64,000 nucleotides of DNA from Anthoceros angustus. Its lineage: Eukaryota > Streptophyta > Anthocerotopsida > Anthocerotales > Anthocerotaceae. A program made the position numbers and the translations under genes. The notes below the pieces were generated by a model. It searched no databases. It was given only the letters and a program-made list of their open reading frames with translations, and was not told where the DNA came from. Location: positions 1 through 64,000 of the forward strand of contig MU008169.1 of NCBI GenBank assembly GCA_010909165.1. Reading direction: 5' to 3'. This document shows, in pieces, positions 10,260 to 20,929 of this stretch (its first letter is position 1; every line of letters begins with the position of its first letter).

Positions 10260-12200
10260 GACAGATTGTGGGAACCCTCTTCTTACAAAGAGGCCATGTC
10301 AATGAGTAACAAGAAGTGGGAGAAGGCCATGCGGTAAATGAATTTGCATAAGAACCAAACTTGGGAGTTGGTTGGTTGCCTAGGATAAGAAGGCACTCTG
10401 CAAATGGGTGTACAAGATGAAGGTCATACTTGATGGCAAACCAAAGTACAAGGCACGATTGGTTGCTAAGGGTTTCAAGCAACAACAGGCATTGACTTTG
10501 ATGAGATTTTCTCACGATAGTCAAAATGACAACTTTGCGATGTGTTCTTGCTTTGGTTGGAATGATATGGAACTTATGCGGATGGATGTCAAGGCGCATT
10601 CTTGCATGGTGACCTTCAAGAGGCGTCTACATGCAGCAACGAAGGTTTTGTTGAGAAGGGCAAAGAGAATCGGTGTGCGAGGTTGAGGAAGAGCCTTTAT
10701 GGTTTGAAAGCAGGCAGAGTGGTATCACAAGTTCCACTCATTTATGCTTTCTCAAGGCTACAAGCGTGGCGATGAGGATCATTGCCTCTATCTGAAGCAA
10801 GCTAAGGATCAAAGCTTGCTCATTTTGATCCTCTATGTGGATGATATGCTAATTCTTTGGAGCGATCTTGATGAGATTTGTTGAAGTCAAAGTTGAATGC
10901 TCACTTTGAAATGACAGACTTGGGAGGCGAGCCATATACTTGGCATGCGTATTCGTCGGAGCAGACATAAGCGCTTTATTTGTCTCGACGGAATACATTA
11001 AGTGCTTCAACGTTTCAACATGGAGAAGGGAAGCCATTGGGTACTCCATTGCCTCCATATGTGAAACTTTCAAGCGGATTGCCCAAGCTACGAGGAGGAC
11101 AAAATGAAATGGAGAAGGTCCCATACTCATCAGGTAGGGAGTTTGATGTATGCAATGATTGCTACCGTCGACATTGCCTTTGCGGTGGGAGTGGTTAGCG
11201 GTTTATGTCAAACCAGCAAGAAGCATTGGGAGGCGATAAAAGGAGTTATGAGGTATCTGAATGGTACAAAAGCTTTGTGCATATGTTTTGGTAGTGAAGA
11301 TGCATGTGTGGTTGGGTACAGATCTTGATGAGATTTGTTGAAGTCAAAGTTGAATGCTCACTTTGAAATGACAGACTTGGGAGAGGCGAGCCATATACTT
11401 GGCATGCGTATTCGTCGGAGCAGACATAAGCGTCTTTATTTGTCTCGACGGAATACATTAAGGTGCTTCAACGTTTCAACATGGAGAAGGAAGCCATTGG
11501 GTACTCCATTGCCTCCATATGTGAAACTTTCAAGCGCGGATTGCCCAAGCTACGAGGAGGACAAAGCTGAAATGGAGAAGGTCCCATACTCATCGGTGTA
11601 GGGAGTTTGATGTATGCAATGATTGCTACGTCGACATTGCCTTTGCGGTGGGAGTGGTTAGCGAGTTTATGTCAAACCAGCAAGAAGCATTGGGAGGCGA
11701 TAAAAGGAGTTATGAGGTATCTGAATGGTACAAAAGCTTTGTGCATATGTTTTGGTAGTGAAGATGCATGTGTGGTTGGGTACAGATCTATTATGAGGAT
11801 ATGGACAAAAGGAGGTCCACATCGAGTTATGTCTTCATGTGCCTTTGGAGGCGATCTCATGGCGATCTCGTTTGCGATCGTGCATTACGCTATCTACCAC
11901 AGGCCGAGTATGTTGCGACAAGAGGCTTGCAAGGAAGCCATATGGCTTGCTCGTTTAGTGGGAGACTTGGGGATCAAGGTTGAGTTGCCGGTGTTGCATT
12001 GTGATAGCAGTGCTATCCAATTGGCAAAGAATCGATGTTTCATGCGAAGACTAAACATGTGGATGTGAAGTATCACTTCATTCGAGAGGTGTTGGATGAC
12101 AAGAGGGTACAACTTGTCAAGGTTCACACACCAGAACCTGAGATATTCTTACCAAGGGACTCTCTACGAGCAATTTGCACAAGCTCGGACACGATGGGCA
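10260..12200 (+). pseudogene. pol: Copia reverse transcriptase and RNase H, left element
   Basis: RT begins near 10,290 with an EAMS.SNKKWEKAM-like block; YKMKVILDGKPKYKARLVAK is in frame at 10,408-10,467 and FKQQQALTLM follows. The catalytic YVDD is intact at 10,834-10,845. A 457 bp tandem duplication follows (10,864-11,320 repeated from 11,321). RNase H contains GSLMYAMIAT, KHWEAIKGVMRYLNGTK, KEAIWLARLVGDLG and the C-terminal KYHFIREVLDD block. The frame is broken in several places, so no intact polyprotein exists. The YVDD shows recent or well-preserved coding sequence despite the gaps. Confidence 0.75.
10864..11784. repeat. 457 bp tandem duplication inside copia RT
   Basis: Copy 1 is 10,864-11,320 and copy 2 is 11,321-11,784. 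The sequence at the start (AGCGATCTTG), at the junction (ACAGATCTTG) and at the end (ACAGATCTAT) shares GATCT, so the duplication joint carries 5 bp of microhomology. The duplicated part covers the end of RT and the start of RNase H. Confidence 0.85.
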
Positions 12201-12239
12201 TGAGGTAGTCCATTCTTCTCTGAAGGTAAATTGGCCTTT

Positions 12240-12482
12240 AAGTGGGAGGTTGTAAGGGTATTAAAGCCCAATGTACTTAGACTAATACACTTAGTCTAAG
12301 TTAGGTGTCATCATTAGTTTAGTGAAGCTAATCACTAGGAAGCTTCTTGTGCTTCCTAGGGGCTTCTTGTGGAGCTTCCTAGGAGCCTGTTGGAGGTATA
12401 AATACCCCAGCCTCATCTCAATGAGAGATACATTTGCTTCCTCCTCTCCTCTCCTCTTTCCACCATCATGGGCTGCCACACA
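12240..12482 (+). repeat. Polypurine tract and 3' LTR of left copia element
   Basis: AAGTGGGAGG (12,240-12,249) is a typical copia polypurine tract. The LTR starts TGTAAGGG at 12,251 and ends with CA at 12,480 or 12,482, giving 230-232 bp. It contains a TATAAATACC box at 12,396-12,405, suited to LTR promoter use. No matching 5' LTR is found in the window, so the target duplication cannot be checked. Confidence 0.75.
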
Positions 12483-12526
12483 ATCATTGTGATGTCCGTA
12501 GTAAAACCACCCATTTTCTAGTAGTG
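12483..12526 (-). mobile_element. CACTA-like transposon terminus (unit 1)
   Basis: Read on the minus strand from 12,526, the sequence starts CACTACTAGAAAATGGGTGG and continues TTTTACTACGGACATC. CACTACTAGAAAA or CACTACAAGAAAA is the standard terminal repeat start of plant CACTA (En/Spm) elements, and short repeated TTTACTACG words are expected subterminally. The same end occurs at 55,259-55,302 and 63,342-63,385. The element body would lie to the left, where the copia LTR now sits. The opposite terminus was not found. Confidence 0.55.
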
Positions 12527-12581
12527 CAAGTAACAATGTTGTTCCTCCTCTCCTCTTTGCCTGCTTGGTGCACGACAATCG

Positions 12582-12849
12582 TTTGACCCATTGCCCGAGA
12601 GAGAGATTATCGCTTGGAATGTACATATTGCAGGCTATACTTGTCAAGATGACGGTGAAGTAGGCTTTGACTTGGTTCAGACAATGAGAGAGGATAGTGT
12701 ACGGCCAGATGGCATCACATAAGTTCCTCAGTGTGCTCACAATTTGTAGTCATGCGGGTCTAGTGGAAAAGGGGCGGGTGTGCTTTGAGGCTATGAGTAG
12801 ACAATATGGAATTATCCCCATGAAAGACCGCTATAAATGTACATGGTGA
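12582..12849 (+). pseudogene. PPR protein relic, unit 1
   Basis: Translation from 12,582 gives FDPLPEREIIAWNVHIAGYT, then a degenerate stretch with VQTMREDSVRPDGIT. A TAA at 12,720 breaks the frame; shifted, it continues LSVLTICSHAGLVEKGRV and FEAMSRQYGIIPMKDRYKCT to a TGA at 12,847. These are successive pentatricopeptide repeats of the plant P-L-S type: WN..IAGY, then PD.ITFLSVL..CSHAGLVE.G, then YGI.P...HY.C. PPR proteins bind organelle RNA. The relic is about 90 residues long, far short of any working PPR protein, and shares its stop with the unit 2 copy, so it was already dead before the unit duplicated. Confidence 0.75.
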
Positions 12850-14852
12850 ATCACATATTTCAGTTTCAAATTATGCAAGAATCCACATCTTTTTCGTCTT
12901 CTCCTTGCTTTCTCTACGTGTTGCTTTCCGCTTGCACAACAAACTTTTCCCTTTCTCCCTGGAGCCTTTCTTCCCTTGCCCCTTCGCCTGCTTCTTTTCC
13001 CACTTTTGTTCTGACCTTCCCTTCTACCGGTTCTTGCGGATGCACATCCTTATACCTCCTCCTCACCCCTCCCAAACTTTTGCTAAGTTGAGTTAAGAAC
13101 CTATGGTTTTATAAAAAAATTGCAGTGCAAAATATGAAATTATTACTAATAGTAAGTCTCGATTAGAATATTACATATTAAGAAATAGTACAAATGCATT
13201 AAAAGAAATAAAACTATTATCAAATGACAAGTTTCAAATTAGAAATTATATATTAAGAAATACTAATTTGGGTTTCGTCACCTAGTATATAATAAGTTCA
13301 ATCTTGAGTTGTTACTCAAGAATGTAAATTCAATTAGGTTAGTCACATAAGGATAGAAGTCACCTTATAGGTGGTTTGTTTTGCTTAAAGTAGAGAGCAA
13401 ATAATAGAACGCATTGGCGAGATCAAGGACGTGAAGGCGTCGATTAAGTTTATAAGTCATTATATGCTCCGTTGGCGTGGTGTAACGCATTCCTAGCTCG
13501 CAGATCAGGTACGGCCTATTGTATGCGCGATGGAGGAGAAATCAATGAACCCTTTTTCGGTGAGTTAAGATTAAGAGATGTTTTCCGATTATGTTGTCCA
13601 TACACGATTTCCCATGTACAAAATCTTGTGGTGCAAGACTTATTTTACTATCCATTATTCAACATGTGTTTTGTGCAGACTGCATAAAGAAGATGATGCG
13701 AGACGAATGGCCAGTAGGGAAGATTGCATCTGCGACTCCCATCCTTATTTGTAAGTCCACCCTCTTTCTTTTCTAAATCTTAACTTTTCCTTAAGATAAG
13801 TTAAGCAAACTAAGGTTAAGTTAAGAATCATTTGAGCATATACCTTCAATAAATAGATAGACAATGAGCGGATAGATAGATAGGTAAACACTCTGCAAAT
13901 CTTAGACAAGAGAATTTTCAATTACTAACTTTTTTTGCTGAATTTGTGGAGGTTTTCTTACAAGACTGGTGTAGTAAAGGCCCGGATCACCTCGAGATAG
14001 GATCCAAGACTATCGTGCACCTCATTTGTAAGCAATTTTTATTCTCTTGTCTCTTTTGTGCTCATGATCAACAGTGCACCTTTGGGACTATGTTCCCAAC
14101 TCGACAATTGATGCTTTCGAGGTCTCATTGTGAATGCTTTGTGGGCTTTGTTGCGAAAGCAATGCATACAATCAATTAATGTGTTCGACTTCTTACGAGA
14201 TTTTATTTGGAAGTTCGGACATTGTGGTTGAGAAGAAGAGCACCTTTGGAAAAAAAGGTACATTTTACGTAATGTAACCTAGCAATTGCCTCGTGATGAT
14301 CCATGATTGGTAATTCTCGGAGTAATTATGTTTGCTTTCGACTTGTTGGACATGGTTGCGAAAGCGAGATGTTAATGATAGCGAGGAAAAGGAAAAGGAG
14401 TTTGTTCAACAGCCAAAATTAGATAGCGAGGAGGAGAAGGCATTAAAGCGACCAAAATCATGAGTCCCGAATCTCATAGACTAATAGTTTGTGCGGAATG
14501 CCAATGCGTTTTGATGACGCACCTTTTGATGGAAAAGGTTGCTGAGCACGTAGGGATTCGTGGGCCGACATCATAGAGATTTGTCGAGGGCTGCAAGTAT
14601 GCCATTGAGAACACTTCATTTCTGGTTGGGTTGGTTTGTCCTTACTCTTATCCTTTGATTGATTCAGGAATTGCAACTAGGACCTGGTGGAGGTCAAGAA
14701 AGAGGCAATGAAAAAGGCCGGCGGAGGAATAGTGCGAGAGAGAGACATGTCATGAATTCACAGTGACAATCTACCATTGCACCTATTGGCTAGCCCGGAA
14801 AAGGCAGTAGCAAACTACCTTTTAGGTGTAACCTAAGCTTGAGCTAGGATAC
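12850..14852 (+). other. Exon-like low-copy sequence in unit 1, unidentified
   Basis: An AT-rich stretch (13,090-13,420) is followed by several short open segments bounded by plausible splice signals: TTTTGTGCAG acceptor at 13,678 with GTAAGTCC donor at 13,752; an open segment reading FVEVFLQDWCSKGPDHLEIG from about 13,944 with GTAAGC donor at 14,027; and a TTGATTCAG acceptor at 14,667. Unit 2 carries the same segments at 56,200-57,760. I recognise no protein domain. It may be a decayed multi-exon gene or transposase that forms part of the tandem unit. Confidence 0.35.
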
Positions 14853-14857
14853 CAATG
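14853..14857. repeat. Target site duplication CAATG, left of outer copia
   Basis: CAATG directly precedes the outer LTR and recurs at 48,484-48,488 directly after the distal LTR. Unit 2 shows the unoccupied site as a single CAATG at 57,813-57,817 in the same flanking sequence, GCTAGGATACCAATGAAGAG. Confidence 0.95.
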
Positions 14858-15139
14858 TGATGAGAATCCTGGCTGCTCTAGGTAGCAAAACATAGAAGGC
14901 AGATAATAGAAAGCTTTGTACAAAAGAGTTGTATGCATTGATTATAATAGAAAGTACAAAGCCTTTATATAGGCTAGGTGGTTATAACCATAAGGTGGTT
15001 GTAACCATAAGTAGTTCTAACCTCTAGGTGGTTGTAACAACTAACTACTCATTAAACTACCTAAAGCCCTAAGAACTAAATTAATTAATAGCCTTAGGTG
15101 CCCTAGTGAAGAGTGCCCTAAATAGGTCATATTTCATCA
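14858..15139 (-). repeat. Outer copia 3' LTR
   Basis: The LTR reads TGATGAAATATG on the minus strand at its start and ends GATTCTCATCA, so its ends form a 6 bp TGATGA/TCATCA inverted repeat. It matches 48,202-48,483 over its whole 282 bp with only substitutions. The plus-strand internal repeat GGTGGTTATAACCATAAGG with GGTGGTTGTAACCATAAG lies near 14,980-15,010. Confidence 0.95.
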
Positions 15140-15149
15140 CTCCCACTCA
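15140..15149 (-). other. Polypurine tract of outer copia
   Basis: The minus strand reads TGAGTGGGAG immediately before the LTR start, the expected plus-strand DNA priming site of a copia element. Its position fixes the LTR boundary at 15,139. Confidence 0.85.
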
Positions 15150-15419
15150 CTATGAACTAGGTGTGAAGAATCAGCTTCAAAATGAGACTAAAAGGCTAGT
15201 TAGCTCCCACTAACTTGAAAGCTATCCGCTAACTAAGAAAACAATTAAAACTGGCTTAAGTTACATTTAAGCAGAATTTAATGTAATCAAAATTAATTAC
15301 CAAAAACTTAATTAGGAAATGGTAAATTCCTAAACAAGGTAAAAGATAAAAGTAAAACTTAAACTAGGTTAATCTTAGTAAAACCATAGGTAAAAGTTAA
15401 ACAAAACTTAAAAGGTAAA

Positions 15420-16869
15420 AGTGAAACCCATTAAATGGGTAATGGCCCGCCATATGATGCCGTCAGTATGCCCATGGGGGTCATACGTTATGTACCCTCC
15501 CCCATACGGTTTTATTCCTCCTCCCTCGCCTCGCCTCCCCGCCGCGCTCCTCCCCCATGAACAAAGAACTTGCCTATGGCGCACACCGGGCAGGGCGCGC
15601 TCCGAGGGAGCCGGGGGGTCGCGCCGCGCGCCGCCGCCCATGTGCTGGATCCGCGTGCGCGCCGATCGCAAGGATAGTGCCCGCCTGCATGGAAGAAGAG
15701 TGGGAGGAGTGCGGCCACAGGGAGGGACGCCTCAAGAGTGCCCTCCGGGCGCGTGATCCTCCACCGCCTCTAAATGGATTCCAACCTTTGTGGAGAGCCC
15801 ACCACGTTTTCCGGTGGGATGAAGTGGTCCGCTCGTGTTGAGGTTGAAGTCACCGGGAGAGGTGGAATTTGCCCGCAGTGAGATCGCCAATTGATGTGTG
15901 AGTCTGCCATGCGGAGTGTCTCACCCAAGCCGGAAATTAAAGATCTTGCCCCATGTCTTGTCTCAATTTGTCTCAATTTGTTGAAGTGCTGCGCCAATCC
16001 CAAGCCAACATGCTCCAAGCTGCATGTCACCATCGTGTGAGAGATCGTCGAGGAAGATTCAAAGCTCTTGTGGAGAAGAAATCGCGAGATTGTTCTCTCT
16101 CGATACAAGTGCCTCGGAAGAATCTTCATTGAAGGGCTTCCCCGCCTGTGATGGAGGCTGAAATCTCAAGTAAGATTCATGGTGTAGCAAGGCATTCCCC
16201 CTCGTGAAGGGAGGCGAGGTGAGGATGCCCCCTTTTGTAAGGGAGAGGCACCTAGTTGTAAGCCCGTTTGTGGGCATCTTCAAATGACCATTTTCCAGTT
16301 CAAAAATATTAATTGTGATGAATTTTCTGATACTATTTTCGCAGATTTATGTATGGAAAATTATGGGAAAAAGGAAAATGAAATGAAAATGAGAAAAATG
16401 AAAAGGTAGACATGCTTTTGTGACTCTAAAAGGTGTTCTAACTTATTTTCTCTTGCTAAAACTTGCCCATTTTTTTTTTTTAGATTTCGCCCCAAGAAGA
16501 CATAGAATAGGAAACATAGGATTGAAGCCCGGCATATATCCCAAGGGTGATGATGTGAAGCTCATCTATATAATCACTAATATGAAAGGGAATGGGCAGA
16601 CGACTCACCATGCTCCTATGTTTGCCGTGAAACTAAGATACATATGATACGGGTTATGTATCTTTGTGAAGAATTTCCGGCATATGATCCATGTCTATCG
16701 TGAGTATTCCTGAGGCTAAGAAAATATGGAAAAGTTTTAATTAGCAAAATATTATTTAATATTTTAATATTATTTTCCAGAGAGCTCCTCAACTATGTAT
16801 GAAGGAGAGGACGCAGGCTACGAGGCCTATGTTGAGATTGAGGATGATTGTTCAGAAGACTTAGAATAG
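15420..16869 (+). CDS. Antisense intron-containing gene-like sequence within outer copia
   Basis: Between the outer element's pol stop and PPT lies about 1.8 kb not expected in copia. On the plus strand, antisense to the element, it shows exon-like stretches: a GC-rich open region (15,421-15,841); a short exon 16,345-16,404 (CTATTTTCGCAG acceptor, GTAGAC donor); exon 16,484-16,699 (T-tract TAG acceptor, GTGAGT donor) encoding RIGNIGLKPGIYPKGDDVKL and HHAPMFAVKLRYI, then a TGA at 16,645 in that frame; and exon 16,781-16,869 (TATTTTCCAG acceptor) encoding SSTMYEGEDAGYEAYVEIED with a stop. I recognise no family. A captured host gene fragment is the simplest reading. Confidence 0.4.
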
Positions 16870-16929
16870 AATATTGGACTAGTTTTTAAGGTTATCTCAA
16901 GTAGACCAATTTAGTTGCTAGGATGAACT

Positions 16930-19755
16930 CTAGGCTGGAGGCTTAGACAATGTGTCCAATATACCTAAACATTTCATGTGTTTCTTGTGCAGTTCAATGC
17001 CTAATGACTTTGTTAATAAATCAGCTGCATTATCTAAAGTTTGAACATAACTAATATCTATAGTTTTATCCTCTATTTTCTCTCTGATGTAATGATATTA
17101 GTTCTAGAGTGGAAGACAGGGTTCCTTAACAAGGCTATAGCTCCCTGACTATCACTCAACAACAAGGTGGGCTTTTCCTGCTTGTGATGAAGTTCACTCA
17201 AGGTTAGCCTAGTCCATACTATGTCTTTAGCAACTGAGGTTAGTACTCTATACTCTGACTCAGTGCTGGACAAGGCTATGGTTGGTTGTTTCTTACTTGA
17301 CCAGGATATTGGTGCTCCCCAATAGCAGTACGTAACCTGATACGGATCTGCGTGTGTCGGGGTCACCAGCATAGTCGGCGTCAGCGTAAGCTGTTAATGT
17401 CAACGTCTTTATGCCTGGTGTATATTTGAATGTCAATCAGTGTGCATAGTACCCTTGAGGTATCTGAATATGTGCTTAGTTGACATCCAATGTTCACGTC
17501 GAGTTCTCGAGGAATTGTGAATGGAGCTTGAAGATATATCCGGTCGGTGAAGTTGGATAAATATATAAGTGTGCCAACAAGATGTCGATATGGACTGACA
17601 TTTCCAACTTGTCTTGTCTTTGGACTCATATCCATGGTAAGCGACCGCTAGCAAAGGTGTAGGCGTTTCGCATCTTCAAGTCCAAACTTGGTTAAACTCT
17701 CTTTAATGTACTTGGTTTGAACAATACTGAGTCTTGTTTGCTCGATCTCTAATAATGTTGACACCAAGTGCATATGTCATTTCTCCTAAATCGACATTTC
17801 ATAAAAGTCTTGAGCCGACTTTTGATCTCGGCTAGGAGAGTAAGAGAGTTTGTGGCCATGAATACGTCGACGAGAGCAATAAGTAAAGATATCATTGCAC
17901 GATATTAGGATATACATGCATGCATCGGCATCACTTTGCGGAAGCCTCTTTGATGAGTTTCACATGTATGTCCATATTCCAATTTTTACCAGATTGCTTG
18001 AGACCATACAAGCCTTTAATTAGTCTGCATACCCAATCTTCCTTGCCTTTAACCTCATAACCTTGGCTGTTTCATGTAGATTTCTTCTTGAAGACGGCCA
18101 TAGAGATATGTTGTCTTCACATCCATCATATGGAGCTCAAGATCATGATGGTCATGCGAAGATTATTCTAAGGGAAGCAAACTTTGCTCGAGCGAATGTG
18201 GCCCATGGGAGGTAATCTAAACCCGTATCGGGTGAATCCTCGCCACAAGGCGTGCTTTGTATCTCTCAATGGAACCATCTCCTTTTCTCTTAATTTTGAA
18301 TACCCATTTGCTGGTGACTATCTTCCTACCCTTAGGTGGCTTAACCAATTCCCATGTAGAGTTGCTAATGAGAGAGTTATATTCAGAATCTAGAGCTACC
18401 TTCCATAAGTCTTTTTCAGGAGAAGAGAAAGCTTGTTTTAAGGTAAGAGGTTCTTCTGATCTATGGTTGCCTTGTATACAACTTGTGAGTAAAGTGATAC
18501 AGGGGGAATAGGATCATCAAAAACAGCTAGATATCCTAAAGGAGGTTCCTTCCATCCTGCGGGTCCGGGGATTGCAGGACGGGTTCTTAAGTTGTACCTT
18601 TGTGTAGGTTCTGGTGCATCTTCCACTGGAGCAGGAACATCAATAGGATCATGGTGCTCCATGTCATTCACTGGAGGGTCATCATGCTCTTCATCAAGAG
18701 TGTCAACTGGCTCCTCGACTTGAATGTTGTCGCCATCTGGTGGTGTTTCATGTGGAATAGATGCTAACTCCTCCTCCTCCGCAAGAGGTTCAACTACGGA
18801 ACACGAGAGGTGAAGGGAAATTGAGTGATATAATGATCATCAAATGAGGAGGTATCGAGGGCTCTTAAGAGACGCCTCGGCCGGATGTACCAGCTCCCAC
18901 TGCTGGGGAAAAGAGGTAAGACTCATGAAAAGTAACACTCGGCATATATAAGCTTCCGTGTGTGGGTTCAAATAGCTTGTAACCTTTGATGCCTTGTAGC
19001 CAATAAATAGATATTTGGCAGCTTTGGATCTAACTTCTTGCGTTGTACTTTAGGGATAAAGACATATGCAGGAGATCCAAAAATTTGAAGGTGATCTATG
19101 GAAGGCTTGTTGCCGGTGAATGCTTCATATGGGGTCATACCTTGAACTGATGAAGTCGGCAGGCGATTCATGAGATAGGTTGTCGTAAGGAGGGCCTCCC
19201 CAATAAGCTTTGGATAAGTTAGCTTGTGTTAACAGCAACTGATCTCTTGGAGGCGGAGATTCTTATTTTCTGCCATTTCTTTGAGGAGTGTATACTACAC
19301 TTAGTTGTTGAGCTACGCCTTCAGCTCGACAAAATTCAGCAAATCTATGAGATGTAAACTCTCCACCGTTGTCGGAACGTAAGGTCTTGAGTTTGTGATT
19401 TGTAAGCCTTTCTGCCCATGCCATGTAATCCTTGAAAAACTGATAAGTTTCACTCTTTTGGGTGAGGATGTAGGAGAGGTAGAAACGAGAATAGTCGTCG
19501 GTGAAAGTTAAGAAGTATCTACTCCCACTAAAGGAGGGTGTAGAGAGGGGTCCGCAAATGTCTGTGTGTACTATCTCTAAAGGTGACTTGGCCCTTTGTG
19601 GAGATGGATTTTTGAAAGGTTCCTGGTGACGTTTTGTGAGGACACAGGTTTCGCACCAATCTAAGTTGTGAATCTTGGAGAGACAGGGTGTTCTATAAAG
19701 GTTGTCTCTAGACATTTGGAGTAACTTCTGACTATTAGGATGACCTAATCTACAA
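16930..19755 (-). pseudogene. pol: Outer copia integrase, RT and RNase H
   Basis: Reading leftwards: pre-integrase HPNSQKLLQMS continuing to CETCVLTKRHQEPF; integrase core with HTDICGPL, TFTDDYSRF and LRSDNGGEF (19,263-19,715), with the final Glu region damaged (QRNGRK); GMTPYEAFTGNKPS (18,968-19,171); a hinge ending TQRYNLRTRPA (18,438-18,671); RT with its YVDD region frame-shifted near 17,870 (LIALVDVFMATN); RNase H with [20 protein letters not shown] (17,073-17,372); and a C-terminal IREKIEDKT-like block to a TAG at 16,932-16,930. Small gaps break the frame repeatedly. The pre-integrase motif is cut exactly by the inner element. Confidence 0.85.
19751..19755. repeat. Target site duplication TACAA, left of inner element
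   Basis: TACAA precedes the inner 5' LTR and recurs at 45,862-45,866 after the 3' LTR. Removing one copy together with the insertion restores the outer element's LWHCRLGHPNSQ frame. Confidence 0.95.
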
Positions 19756-19905
19756 TGTTAAATATAAAAGGGTGCGGCTAGTTAGGGTTGGTCATGTGAA
19801 CCGTTTTTGAGTTGCATATATAGTGAGGCCATATGTATTTGTTCAACACACATTTTGTTTAATCATTTTTACAAAGTCTGTTTTTCGCTCCTCGCAAAAT
19901 AAACA
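19756..19905 (+). repeat. Inner element 5' LTR (150 bp)
   Basis: It begins TGTTAAATATAAAAG and ends AAAATAAACA. It carries CATATATAG (19,815-19,823), a possible TATA box. Compared with the 3' LTR it has two extra G residues after TATAAAAG. A 150 bp LTR is short for copia. Confidence 0.95.
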
Positions 19906-19921
19906 TGGTATCAGAGCTCAG
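19906..19921 (+). other. Primer-binding site, initiator Met tRNA type
   Basis: TGGTATCAGAGCTCAG begins directly after the LTR. TGGTATCAGAGC is the standard plant copia primer site complementary to the 3' end of initiator methionine tRNA. Confidence 0.9.
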
Positions 19922-19943
19922 CTCTGGATTCTATCTTCCCTGA

Positions 19944-20381
19944 ATGATGCCGAGTCGCGGAAGCCCGCGTAGGTGGTATAGAAGAGGCAGCCGCACTCGT
20001 CGTGGAGGAATCTCTCCTCCACAAGCACATGGCACCCCCCTAGAAACTATTCTAGACCTGTATGAACAGGATTACCCCTACATCTGGTTGAAGGACTTTG
20101 CTGACAGGCACTCAGGACTAGGACGAAGATCACGTCCATTGCAGCCCAACAGGAATCACATGGTTGACAATCTGTACAGAGAAAGATGCGCCAAGAGGGG
20201 TCAGAACCCTGATTTGTTTTATCGCCGATCAACAAACCCTCACGGCCCCTCCCGTCCAGAACTACCATGTGATTGTCCTGCACCCAGCGACAAGGGCGAT
20301 CAAGACGCCGTCGCCAGACTATTTGCAAGCGTCACTAGGGTCGAGAGATCCTTATCTCACAACAAATCGGGAAGAAATTAA
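19944..20381 (+). CDS. 145-codon open frame at gag position, inner element
   Basis: The frame begins 38 bp after the LTR with ATG and encodes an Arg-rich start followed by DLYEQDYPYIWLKDFADRHS. It lacks a recognisable zinc knuckle and I cannot assign it to a gag family. Its place just after the primer site fits gag. From 20,390 to 20,930 only broken frames follow (one reads YRINEVVDLMKRLSLKHMRR), so gag is either diverged or degenerate. Confidence 0.4.
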   Translation: MMPSRGSPRRWYRRGSRTRRGGISPPQAHGTPLETILDLYEQDYPYIWLKDFADRHSGLGRRSRPLQPNRNHMVDNLYRERCAKRGQNPDLFYRRSTNPHGPSRPELPCDCPAPSDKGDQDAVARLFASVTRVERSLSHNKSGRN

Positions 20382-20755
20382 GACCAGTCGATCACCTTGA
20401 TAACACATCGGGACGAGCAATCAGTGACGGCAAATCAATCAAATACCGGATCAATGAAGTGGTTGATCTCATGAAAAGATTGAGCTTGAAACATATGAGG
20501 AGGAGAGAAATCAACGGATCTCTCCCTCTGCGGTGATTGCATCTTGACCATTCCGTGAGGTCGGCGGGGCCGAAGCGCACAGACGTGAGAAACGTCACCA
20601 ATCTTGATGAAGCGTCGCCTGGCATCCTCCATGTCACTCGAGCAGTCATCAAGCTGTAGCGTCGACCCTCTTTCGCATCTCAGGACCTCAAGATCCAGAA
20701 CCTACCGGTCGCGCCTCTTCACACAATCTGGATACGCGACGGTTTAGTTAGAAGT

Positions 20756-20832
20756 CCTGCAAGGAAAGTCAATCAGCGCGGTAACAAATGTTACCACGCT
20801 GATTGACTTTCCTGATTGACTTTCCTTGCAGG
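20756..20832. repeat. Nested hairpin in inner element leader
   Basis: Arms 20,764-20,786 and 20,789-20,811 are inverted copies of 23 bp with one mismatch and a 2-base loop. A second pairing joins 20,756-20,776 with 20,812-20,832, a perfect 21 bp inverted repeat sharing the left arm. The right side thus has two tandem copies of CTGATTGACTTTCC, either of which can pair with the same left arm. It could be a foldback artefact of copying or a structured RNA element. Confidence 0.85.
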
Positions 20833-20929
20833 TCACCATCTGCCCGGACTGTAAGTTGAGACGACCAAGCTGTTGTGTCAGTTGATCTATAGACGCTAGG
20901 TACATGCGTAATGTGACCTTCCTTAAGTT

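Larger units (their letters stand above)
7255..12482 (+). mobile_element. Ty1/copia retrotransposon, 5'-truncated, plus strand
   Basis: Domains follow the copia order: gag with a zinc knuckle, protease, integrase, reverse transcriptase, RNase H, polypurine tract, 3' LTR. No 5' LTR or primer-binding site is visible upstream of gag; an AT-rich element and the HGKG gene occupy that side instead. Two tandem duplications (6944-8646 and 10,864-11,784) and many small indels break the reading frame. The 3' LTR abuts a CACTA-like terminus at 12,483, suggesting that this element inserted next to or into it. Confidence 0.85.
12483..14857. repeat. Tandem 8-9 kb unit 1, left part
   Basis: This segment aligns along its length with 55,259-57,817 (unit 2). 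The unit continues after the nested retroelements at 48,489-55,258. Excluding the insertions, unit 1 is about 9.1 kb against 8.08 kb for unit 2; most of the difference is a 1.17 kb internal duplication in unit 1. AT-rich parts are almost identical between units. Confidence 0.85.

Noticed and set aside
15408-15756. GC-rich stretch as an rRNA or organelle insertion
   Set aside because: I see no conserved rRNA or plastid motif; composition alone does not support it.
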